Shown here: positions 1-4,825 of the stretch, one piece after another
Layout: every line of letters begins with the position of its first letter
How positions within the stretch are numbered: the stretch's first letter is position 1
Origin: Streptomyces sp.
GTDB lineage: Bacteria; Actinomycetota; Actinomycetes; Streptomycetales; Streptomycetaceae
Reading direction: 5' to 3'
Assembly: GCA_003519485.1 (NCBI GenBank)
Contig: DOWQ01000750.1
Location: 1 to 10,173, forward strand
DNA: 10,173 bases
The notes under the pieces: generated by a model
Seen by the model: only the letters and a program-made list of their open reading frames with translations
Databases searched by the model: none
What the model was told of the DNA's origin: nothing
Made by a program: the position numbers and the translations under genes

Positions 1-803
1 GTGCCGCGGATCTTGTTGACGACCAGCGTGGAGAGCGCCTCGCCCTCGACGTCCTCGGAGATGATCAGCAGCGGCTTGCCGGACTGCATGACCTTCTCGA
101 GGAGCGGGAGCAGGTCCTTGACCGACCCGATCTTCGAGTTGACGATCAGGATGTACGGGTCGTCGAGCGACGCCTCCATACGCTCCATGTCGGTGGCGAA
201 GTAGGCGGAGATGTAGCCCTTGTCGAAGCGCATGCCCTCGGTGAGCTCGAGCTCGAGCCCGAAGGTCTGCGACTCCTCGACCGTGATGACGCCTTCCTTG
301 CCGACCTTGTCCATTGCCTCGGCGATGAGCTCGCCGATCTGGGGGTCGCCGGCGGAGATGGAGGCGGTGGAGGCGATCTGCTCCTTCGTCTCCACATCCT
401 TGGCCTGCTCCAGCAGGGCGGCGGAGACGGCCTCGACGGCCTTCTCGATGCCGCGCTTGAGGGCCATCGGGTTGGCGCCCGCGGCTACGTTGCGGAGGCC
501 CTCGCGGACCAGCGCCTGGGCCAGGACGGTCGCGGTCGTCGTGCCGTCACCGGCGACGTCGTCCGTCTTCTTCGCGACCTCCTTGACCAGCTCGGCGCCG
601 ATCTTCTCGTACGGGTCCTCGAGCTCGATCTCCTTGGCGATGGACACACCATCGTTGGTAATCGTGGGCGCGCCCCACTTCTTCTCGAGGACGACGTTAC
701 GGCCCTTGGGGCCGAGAGTGACCTTGACGGCGTCGGCGAGCTGGTTCATCCCGCGCTCGAGGCCGCGCCGCGCCTCCTCGTCGAACGCGATGGTCTTGGC
801 CAT
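1..803 (-). CDS. groEL: 60 kDa chaperonin GroEL (groEL2 type), 3'-truncated by window edge
   Basis: This is an ATP-driven cytosolic folding chaperonin, seen here as its first 267 residues (about half of the usual ~540). The N-terminus MAKTIAFDEEARRGLERGMN is typical of actinobacterial GroEL. Visible motifs are TLGPKGRNV (29-37), DGVSIAKEIELEDP (51-64) and the nucleotide-binding DGTTTAT (86-92), followed by the intermediate domain and part of the apical domain (NSKIGSVKDLLPLLE, 222-236). The ATG at 803 is set by a GGAGGA ribosome-binding site 9 nt upstream (813-818). No groES precedes it: the upstream gene is a cold-shock protein with its own terminator. This therefore looks like the solitary groEL2 copy common in actinobacteria, where a groES-groEL1 pair lies elsewhere. 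Two CIRCE operators upstream imply HrcA repression with heat induction. The C-terminus (Gly/Met-rich or His-rich) that would separate groEL1 from groEL2 is outside the window. Confidence 0.97.
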   Translation of the reverse strand, partial: MAKTIAFDEEARRGLERGMNQLADAVKVTLGPKGRNVVLEKKWGAPTITNDGVSIAKEIELEDPYEKIGAELVKEVAKKTDDVAGDGTTTATVLAQALVREGLRNVAAGANPMALKRGIEKAVEAVSAALLEQAKDVETKEQIASTASISAGDPQIGELIAEAMDKVGKEGVITVEESQTFGLELELTEGMRFDKGYISAYFATDMERMEASLDDPYILIVNSKIGSVKDLLPLLEKVMQSGKPLLIISEDVEGEALSTLVVNKIRG

Positions 804-831
804 GTGAAGTGGTCCTCCCAGGACTTCGGGG

Positions 832-855
832 TCCCCCCGGCCGGAGGCTGGGGGA
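832..855 (-). repeat. Hairpin in the groEL 5' leader, resembling a dispersed Streptomyces inverted repeat
   Basis: A stem of TCCCCC (832-837) with GGGGGA (850-855) encloses a smaller GCC/GGC stem, about 15 nt upstream of the groEL ribosome-binding site. Units of this kind, C-runs and G-runs around a GGCCGGAGGCT-like core, recur in Streptomyces intergenic regions as I recall them. It lies inside the transcribed leader, so it could affect mRNA stability or translation. It is not followed by a stop-like tract, so I do not call it a terminator. Confidence 0.5.
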
Positions 856-955
856 GGATTGCTCCGGACCGCGCTGGCGCCCGCGACGGACGGCCTGCCT
901 GCCACGCGGTTCCCTGCCCCGCGCGGCCTGCGGGCCTCACCGACCCGGTCCTTTT

Positions 956-982
956 CTGTCACTCTCACTGGGAGAGTGCTAA
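956..982. promoter_or_regulatory. CIRCE operator, proximal to groEL (HrcA site)
   Basis: The top strand reads CTGTCACTC - 9 nt - GAGTGCTAA. This fits the CIRCE consensus TTAGCACTC-N9-GAGTGCTAA: the right half is perfect, and the left half is close to the CTGGCACTC variant seen in actinobacteria. CIRCE is bound by the repressor HrcA, with release on heat shock. It lies about 150 nt upstream of the groEL start, so the leader is long or the promoter overlaps the operator. A possible -35 on the minus strand is TTGGCG (988-983), but no clear -10 follows. Confidence 0.85.
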
Positions 983-991
983 CGCCAATGA

Positions 992-1018
992 TTAGCACTC
1001 ACCCCCTTCGAGTGCAAG
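992..1018. promoter_or_regulatory. Second CIRCE operator, distal, in tandem
   Basis: The top strand reads TTAGCACTC (perfect half) - 9 nt - GAGTGCAAG (7 of 9 to consensus). It is separated from the first operator by exactly 9 bp, so four half-sites follow each other at uniform 9-bp gaps in alternating orientation. On the minus strand TTGCAC (1017-1012) is followed after 17 nt by TAATCA (994-989), a possible vegetative promoter lying inside the operator. If that is the promoter, HrcA bound here would block it directly. Confidence 0.8.
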
Positions 1019-1072
1019 CGCCTCGCCCGGTCGCCGGGCCCCGGCCGCGGCGGCTCCGCACCGGACGGCCGG

Positions 1073-1160
1073 CCGTCGCAGCGCCGTCACCGACCCACCG
1101 CAACACCGTCACCGACCCGCCGCCGCACCGTCGCACCGCCGTCGCCGACCCGTCTTCGTC
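1073..1160. repeat. 11-bp imperfect tandem repeat, eight units
   Basis: Eight consecutive 11-bp units start at 1073, 1084, 1095, 1106, 1117, 1128, 1139 and 1150. All begin with CC and six begin with CCGTC. The consensus is about CCGTCGCCGAC, and units 2 and 4 are identical. The array lies between the csp terminator and the groEL operators and codes for nothing plausible. The period is near one DNA turn. It could be a slippage-derived minisatellite or a phased array of weak protein sites; the sequence does not decide between them. Confidence 0.75.
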
Positions 1161-1170
1161 CCAGCGCGAA

Positions 1171-1202
1171 GGGCCCGCACCCCCCGTCGGGGATGCGGGC
1201 CC
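1171..1202 (-). terminator. Terminator after the cold-shock gene
   Basis: A perfect 9-bp stem, GGGCCCGCA (1171-1179) with TGCGGGCCC (1194-1202), encloses an inner CCCC/GGGG pairing. It lies 26 nt beyond the csp stop codon. There is no U-tract, which is usual in high-GC actinobacteria. It insulates groEL from csp transcription. Confidence 0.85.
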
Positions 1203-1228
1203 TCCACACGAATTCGGCCGGTCGGCGC

Positions 1229-1432
1229 TCAGCCGGCGACGCGGACCATGTCCGCCTGCGGCCCCTTCTGACCCTGCGAGATCTCGAACTCGACCCGCTG
1301 GCCTTCCTCGAGGGTGCGGTAGCCGTCCATCTGGATCGCGCTGTAGTGCACGAAGACGTCCGCACCACCGTCGACCGCGATGAAGCCGTATCCCTTCTCC
1401 GCGTTGAACCACTTGACGGTGCCCTGAGCCAT
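1229..1432 (-). CDS. Cold-shock domain protein (CspA family)
   Basis: This 67-residue single-domain protein binds single-stranded RNA and DNA and acts as an RNA chaperone. It starts MAQGTVKWFNAEKGYGFI and contains RNP1 (KGYGFI, 13-18) and RNP2 (VFVHY, 26-30), then the usual EGQRVEFEISQGQKGPQA stretch and the ending DMVRVAG. The length is typical for the family. The ATG at 1432 is chosen over an in-frame ATG at 1462 because the conserved family start is MAQGTVKWFN and an AGGGGAG-like ribosome-binding site lies about 6 nt before it. It is monocistronic, with a long gene-free upstream region and a terminator after it. Many Streptomyces have several csp paralogs, so I give no specific name. Confidence 0.96.
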   Translation of the reverse strand: MAQGTVKWFNAEKGYGFIAVDGGADVFVHYSAIQMDGYRTLEEGQRVEFEISQGQKGPQADMVRVAG

Positions 1433-1456
1433 CCCTAACTCCCCTATTACTGGCCC

Positions 1457-1528
1457 TTGCACAGGACCGCACTCCGCGGACCCGGGTCAGACCTCACCCT
1501 CCGTGCAACTCCGCGCCTTCGGCACGGA
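1457..1528 (-). promoter_or_regulatory. Structured 5' leader of the cold-shock gene
   Basis: Two inverted repeats lie just upstream of the csp ribosome-binding site. The first pairs 1457-1466 with 1500-1508 (TTGCAC/GTGCAA extended by GGA/TCC around one bulged base). The second is 1510-1528, which in the minus-strand RNA forms an 8-bp stem with a GAA loop. Its one non-Watson-Crick pair is G-U only on that strand (C-A on the other), which supports a function as RNA. csp mRNAs in other bacteria have temperature-sensitive leaders; that this one acts so is inference. Confidence 0.5.
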
Positions 1529-1570
1529 GATGTCGGTTGAGTGTGCGCCGGAACGCGTCGACCGCGGCCG

Positions 1571-1598
1571 AATGTATCTGCACAGATGCCGTCTGCAA
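1571..1598 (-). promoter_or_regulatory. Candidate csp promoter (proximal)
   Basis: On the minus strand TTGCAG (1598-1593), a 16-nt spacer, then TACATT (1576-1571) resembles a vegetative promoter. It would give a leader of roughly 130 nt that starts before the hairpins at 1457-1528. The box matches are only moderate. Confidence 0.35.
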
Positions 1599-1693
1599 CA
1601 GGTCAATCGGACGAGAATTCCGGCCGCGCCAGAAGGGAGATTTCCACGGAATTGCCGGTAATCCAGGGCAAGTCGGGCCGGACATGACTCATC

Positions 1694-1749
1694 AACGCGA
1701 CAAATTGCCCTCGGACTCGGGACATAGGTTGTCGCGTTCTCATATGCAA
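1694..1749 (-). promoter_or_regulatory. Candidate distal csp promoter overlapping a 10-bp inverted repeat
   Basis: A perfect inverted repeat, AACGCGACAA (1694-1703) with TTGTCGCGTT (1729-1738), has a 25-bp spacer. On the minus strand a promoter-like pair TTGCAT (1749-1744), 17 nt, TATGTC (1726-1721) places one arm inside the -35/-10 spacer and the other just downstream of the expected start point. That is operator-like geometry. The gene served would be csp, with a leader of about 280 nt. I do not recognise the motif as a known regulator's site. Confidence 0.45.
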
Positions 1750-1805
1750 CCGGTGGGGCACCGGCGGGGGGGTCTCCCCAACTGTACCGTGCTCAACCAC
1801 GCGGA

Positions 1806-1840
1806 ATTGCCCCCTCCGTTTCTATGACGGAGGGGGCAAT
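1806..1840 (-). terminator. Strong terminator after the sulfur-carrier gene
   Basis: A perfect 14-bp stem, ATTGCCCCCTCCGT (1806-1819) with its complement at 1827-1840, encloses a 7-nt loop. It lies 44 nt beyond the stop of the sulfur-carrier gene. It closes the riboswitch operon and separates it from csp. Confidence 0.92.
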
Positions 1841-1884
1841 CACGATGACGCAGGGTTCGGCCGGACGGGTCCGGCGCGGCGGCC

Positions 1885-2160
1885 TCAGCCGCCGGCGACC
1901 GCCGGGATGATGGAGATGCCGGCGCCGTCCGGGGTGGCCGTCTCCAGGCCCTCGGCGAAGCGCACGTCGTCGTCGTTGACGTAGACGTTCACGAAGCGGC
2001 GCAGCTTGCCCGCGTCGTCCAGCACCCGGGCGCCGATGCCCGTGTGGTTCTTCTCCAGGTCGGCGAGCACCTCGGCGAGCGTCGCGCCCTCCGCCGGTAC
2101 CTCGGCCTTGCCGCCGGTGTAGGTGCGCAGGATGGTCGGGATGCGGACGTTGACACTCAT
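1885..2160 (-). CDS. ThiS/MoaD/CysO-family sulfur-carrier protein
   Basis: This 91-residue beta-grasp protein of the ubiquitin-like sulfur-carrier family starts MSVNVRIPTILRTYTGGKAE and ends ISIIPAVAGG. The free C-terminal Gly-Gly is the site that an E1-like enzyme (MoeZ/MoeB type) adenylates and converts to a thiocarboxylate, the activated sulfur donor. The length and the 'IPTILR.YT.G' start are closer to mycobacterial CysO than to ThiS or to the MoaD of molybdopterin synthase. Its ATG overlaps the stop of the upstream PLP enzyme (ATGA at 2160-2157), so the two are translationally coupled and under the same riboswitch. In mycobacteria CysO works with the PLP enzyme CysM; here the partner is a threonine-synthase-like PLP enzyme. 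I infer that this protein delivers sulfur for homocysteine or cysteine formation. No molybdopterin or thiamine genes are in the window. Confidence 0.9.
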   Translation of the reverse strand: MSVNVRIPTILRTYTGGKAEVPAEGATLAEVLADLEKNHTGIGARVLDDAGKLRRFVNVYVNDDDVRFAEGLETATPDGAGISIIPAVAGG

Positions 2161-3458
2161 ACGAGGCCTGCCTCTCGGAAGGACTGGAGATTCGGACGGA
2201 TGGTGGCGGACGGACCCGTCGTCGGGGCGACCGCGTCGAGGGTCTTGAGTCCGTCGCCGGTGTTGAGCACGACGGTCTCGCCGGCCGGGTCGAGCAGGCC
2301 GGTCTCGATCAGCTTCTTGAGCACGCCGACGGTCACGCCGCCCGCGGTCTCCGCGAAGATGCCCTCGGTACGGGCCAGCAGCTTGATCGCGTCGACGACC
2401 TGCTCGTCGTTGACGTCCTCCACCGCGCCGCCGGTGCGGCGGGTGATGTCCAGGGCGTACGGGCCGTCGGCCGGGTTGCCGATCGCGAGGGACTTGGCGA
2501 TGGTGTCCGGCTTGACCGGGCGCACCACGTCGTGGCCGTCCTTGAAGGCGCGCGACACCGGCGAGCAGCCCTCGGCCTGCGCGCCGAAGATCTTGTACGG
2601 CTTGTCCTCGACGAGCCCGAGCGAGATCAGCTCCTTGAGCCCCTTGTCGATCTTCGTCAGCTGGGAGCCGGACGCGATCGGGATGACGATGTTGTCCGGC
2701 AGCCGCCAGCCGAGCTGCTCGCAGATCTCGTACGCCAGGGTCTTGGAGCCCTCGCCGTAGTACGGCCGCAGATTGACGTTGACGAAGCCCCAGCCTTCGC
2801 CGATCGGGTCGCCGATCAGCTCCGAGCAGAAGCGGTTCACATCGTCGTACGTGCCCTCGATGCCGACCAGCTCGCCGCCGTAGACCGCCGCCATGACGAC
2901 CTTGCCGGCCTCCAGGTCGTGCGGGATGAACACGCAGGACCGGAAGCCGGAGCGGGCCGCGGCGGCGCCGACGGCGCCCGCGAGATTGCCGGTGGAGGAG
3001 CAGGAGAGGGTGGTGAAGCCGAAGGCGCGCGCCGCCTCGACGGCGATCGCCACGACGCGGTCCTTGAAGGAGTGCGTCGGGTTGCCGGAGTCGTCCTTGA
3101 TGTGCAGGCCACCGGTGACGCCCAGCTCACGGGCGAGCCGGTCGGCCTTCACCAGCTCGGTGAAGCCGGGGTTCAGGTTGGGCTTGGTGGCGACATCGGC
3201 CGGCACGGGGAGCAGCGGGGCGTAGCGCCAGATGTTGTTCGGGCCGGCCTCGATCCGCTTCCGCAGGGCTTCCGTCTCCGCGGGTCCGCCGCCCGGCAGG
3301 TCGTACGCGACCTCGAGCGGCCCGAAACAGGTGGCACAGGCGAAGATCGGACCGAGCGGGAAACGTTCGCCGCACTCGCGGCAGGAGAGCGCCGCGGCGG
3401 GACCGAGATCGATGGCATTCCCAGCGTTTTCGGTACTTGCAACAGTTTGCACAGCCAT
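2157..3458 (-). CDS. thrC: Threonine-synthase-like PLP enzyme, probable O-phosphohomoserine-dependent homocysteine synthase
   Basis: This 433-residue fold-type II PLP enzyme would be annotated threonine synthase. Residues 26-44 hold a zinc-ribbon-like CxxC...CxxC (Cys26, 29, 41, 44). The Schiff-base lysine is Lys132 in SGNPTHSFKDR, the phosphate-binding loop is SSTGNLAGAVGA (154-165), and a late NTGDGLKT (399-406) matches the ThrC family. The ATG at 3458 (MAVQTV...) is chosen over in-frame ATGs at 3482 and 3503, because GAAAGGG lies 10 nt before it and the earlier starts fall inside the riboswitch. Two context facts argue against a plain threonine role: a SAM-I riboswitch directly upstream, and an ATGA overlap with a sulfur carrier. 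Streptomyces normally carry another thrC beside hom and thrB (recalled for S. coelicolor). I infer replacement of the phosphate of O-phosphohomoserine by sulfur to give homocysteine. I recall a recent report of such a Streptomyces enzyme, named MetM, but cannot verify it here. True threonine synthase remains the alternative. Confidence 0.93.
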   Translation of the reverse strand: MAVQTVASTENAGNAIDLGPAAALSCRECGERFPLGPIFACATCFGPLEVAYDLPGGGPAETEALRKRIEAGPNNIWRYAPLLPVPADVATKPNLNPGFTELVKADRLARELGVTGGLHIKDDSGNPTHSFKDRVVAIAVEAARAFGFTTLSCSSTGNLAGAVGAAAARSGFRSCVFIPHDLEAGKVVMAAVYGGELVGIEGTYDDVNRFCSELIGDPIGEGWGFVNVNLRPYYGEGSKTLAYEICEQLGWRLPDNIVIPIASGSQLTKIDKGLKELISLGLVEDKPYKIFGAQAEGCSPVSRAFKDGHDVVRPVKPDTIAKSLAIGNPADGPYALDITRRTGGAVEDVNDEQVVDAIKLLARTEGIFAETAGGVTVGVLKKLIETGLLDPAGETVVLNTGDGLKTLDAVAPTTGPSATIRPNLQSFREAGLV

Positions 3459-3477
3459 GGAGGCGAGGCCCTTTCTC

Positions 3478-3630
3478 CTCATCTTCCCCGCGGCGTATTT
3501 CACCGCGAGCCGGAATTGGCACCTTCCCCACCGGGAGCCTCGTTTCGGACGCTGTGCGTCGGAAGAACCGAGACCGGCGGGAGGGTTGCCGGGGCTTCAA
3601 CGGGCCGTTCCCTCTGCCCCTCTGGATGAG
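3478..3630 (-). promoter_or_regulatory. SAM-I (S-box) riboswitch
   Basis: The minus strand carries the S-box core in order. P1 5' arm is CTCATC (3630-3625). Then come CAGAGGGGCAGAGGG, AACGGCCCGTTGAAGCCCC and GGCAACC, a long P3 arm, then GGTGCCAATTCC, a P4 stem (CGCGG...CCGCG), and the P1 3' arm GATGAG (3483-3478) pairing with the first. GGGGC/GCCCC forms P2, and the GA-rich kink-turn and GCAACC segments match the family consensus. SAM binding stabilises P1. The P1 3' arm runs directly into AGGAGAAAGGG, the ribosome-binding region of the next gene, and I see no terminator between them. Control is therefore probably translational: high SAM hides the ribosome-binding site. It regulates the thrC-like/sulfur-carrier operon. 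Confidence 0.93.
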
Positions 3631-3659
3631 CGGTATGGCACCGGGCCGAGCCCGGGCGT

Positions 3660-3671
3660 TTGTCGCGACAA
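3660..3671. promoter_or_regulatory. Perfect 12-bp palindrome in the divergent intergenic region
   Basis: TTGTCGCGACAA lies 30 bp upstream of the riboswitch's 5' end and about 137 bp upstream of gpgS. The same octamer TTGTCGCG forms the arms of the inverted repeat upstream of csp (1694-1738). It could be an operator for the riboswitch operon or for gpgS; the regulator is unknown. I could not find a convincing promoter for either gene here. Confidence 0.4.
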
Positions 3672-3807
3672 CCACCCCCGAGATGCGGTGGCCGCGCGTG
3701 TTGTTCAAGACTGTAACCGACGGCCCGGACGTGCGAGGCAGCAGTCCGAACCGCGAGATGCCGTCCCGGCAGGGCGGAATTCCCCGAACACACAGGGAGA
3801 CGATTAC

Positions 3808-4776
3808 GTGCTGGAAGAGGTGGAGCTGTGGCTGGACCAGCACTCCTGGTCCGCCTCCGAACGCCCACTCGATTCGCTGCGCGCCGCGAAGAGCGCGGCC
3901 GGAGCGTCCGGGACGGTCAGCGTGGTGCTCCCCGCCCTCAACGAGGAGGCCACGGTCGGCTCCATCGTCGAGACGATACGGCGGGACCTGATGACCGGGG
4001 ACATACCGCTCGTCGACGAGCTGGTCGTGATGGACTCCGGCTCCACCGACGGCACCTCCCGGGTCGCCGCCGCGGCCGGCGCCCGCGTCGTGCACCGCGA
4101 CGACGTCCTCCCCCGCCTGCCGCCCGCGCACGGCAAGGGCGAGGTGCTGTGGCGGTCACTGTTCGTGACCAGCGGTGAGATCGTCTGCTTCATCGACGCC
4201 GACCTGCGCGAATTCAAATCCCAGTTCGTGTCCGGCATCGTCGGCCCACTGCTGACCGACCCCGGCCTGCGGCTCGTCAAGGCCATGTACGACCGGCCGA
4301 TCGGCGAGGGCGCCGAGCGGGGCGGCCGCGTCACCGAACTGGTCGCACGCCCGCTGCTGAATCTGCACTGGCCCCGGCTGGCCGGATTCGTACAGCCGCT
4401 CGGCGGCGAGTACGCGGCCCGCCGTTCCCTGCTGGAGCAGCTGCCCTTCCCGGTCGGCTACGGCGTCGAGCTGGGGATGCTCGTGGACACCCTGGAGCTG
4501 GCCGGGCTCGACGCGCTGGCCCAGGTCGACGTCGGCGTGCGGCGGCACCGCAACCAGGACGGCCAGGCGCTCGGCAGGATGGCCGCCACGATCTACCACA
4601 CCGCACAGTCGCGGCTCAGCCGCGGCAATCTCGTACGGCCCGTGCTGACCCAGTTCGACCGGGGAGAGGACGGCTCCGGCTTCGTGCCCAGCGTGCACGA
4701 GGTCACGACGGAGGAGCGGCCGCCGATGGACACCGTCCCGGAGTACCGGGCCCAGCAACGGCGGAAAGCGGCCTGA
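3808..4776 (+). CDS. gpgS: Glucosyl-3-phosphoglycerate synthase
   Basis: This 322-residue retaining glycosyltransferase (GT-A fold, GT81 family) transfers glucose from an NDP-glucose to 3-phosphoglycerate. That is the first step to glucosylglycerate, which is a compatible solute and the primer of methylglucose lipopolysaccharides in mycobacteria. Visible motifs are VSVVLPALNEEATVGSIVET (near residue 35, nucleotide binding), DELVVMDSGSTDGT, GKGEVLW, the metal-binding DAD in CFIDADLREFKSQF, GGEYAARRSLLEQLPFPVGY and GVELGMLVDT, all typical of GpgS. The length matches Mycobacterium GpgS (~324). The GTG at 3808 follows AGGGAGA by 7 nt and gives the family-like start MLEEVELWLDQHSW. It diverges from the riboswitch operon and is followed after 48 nt by otsA. 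The phosphatase GpgP that completes glucosylglycerate synthesis is not in the window. Confidence 0.93.
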   Translation: MLEEVELWLDQHSWSASERPLDSLRAAKSAAGASGTVSVVLPALNEEATVGSIVETIRRDLMTGDIPLVDELVVMDSGSTDGTSRVAAAAGARVVHRDDVLPRLPPAHGKGEVLWRSLFVTSGEIVCFIDADLREFKSQFVSGIVGPLLTDPGLRLVKAMYDRPIGEGAERGGRVTELVARPLLNLHWPRLAGFVQPLGGEYAARRSLLEQLPFPVGYGVELGMLVDTLELAGLDALAQVDVGVRRHRNQDGQALGRMAATIYHTAQSRLSRGNLVRPVLTQFDRGEDGSGFVPSVHEVTTEERPPMDTVPEYRAQQRRKAA

Positions 4777-4790
4777 CCTTCCCACGGGCG

Positions 4791-4825
4791 TTTGAGCGGT
4801 TGCGCCGGGGGCTAGGCTCGCCCCA
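4791..4825 (+). promoter_or_regulatory. Candidate leaderless promoter of otsA
   Basis: TAGGCT (4813-4818) fits the Streptomyces -10 pattern TAnnnT and ends 6 nt before the A of the otsA ATG, so transcription would begin at or next to the start codon. A -35-like TTGAGC lies at 4792-4797, although its spacing (15 nt) is short. No ribosome-binding site precedes the ATG, which agrees with a leaderless mRNA. Confidence 0.5.

Noticed and set aside
974..1000. A single inside-out CIRCE (GAGTGCTAA-N9-TTAGCACTC)
   Set aside because: On closer reading these are the inner halves of two canonical CIRCEs whose outer halves are degenerate.
1073..1160. CRISPR-like array
   Set aside because: The units are 11 bp, contiguous and without spacers; there are no cas genes.
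1433..1462. Ten-residue longer N-terminus for the cold-shock protein (ATG at 1462)
   Set aside because: The family start MAQGTVKWFN and a well-placed ribosome-binding site favour the ATG at 1432, and the extension would lie within the leader hairpin.
1494..1800. Short frames of about 60-65 codons on the minus strand upstream of csp
   Set aside because: They have no ribosome-binding site and no known family, and they overlap the candidate promoters and inverted repeat. The region is better read as control DNA.
2532..3629. A 365-codon open frame on the plus strand opposite the thrC-like gene
   Set aside because: It is an antisense shadow that also runs through the riboswitch, with no family match.
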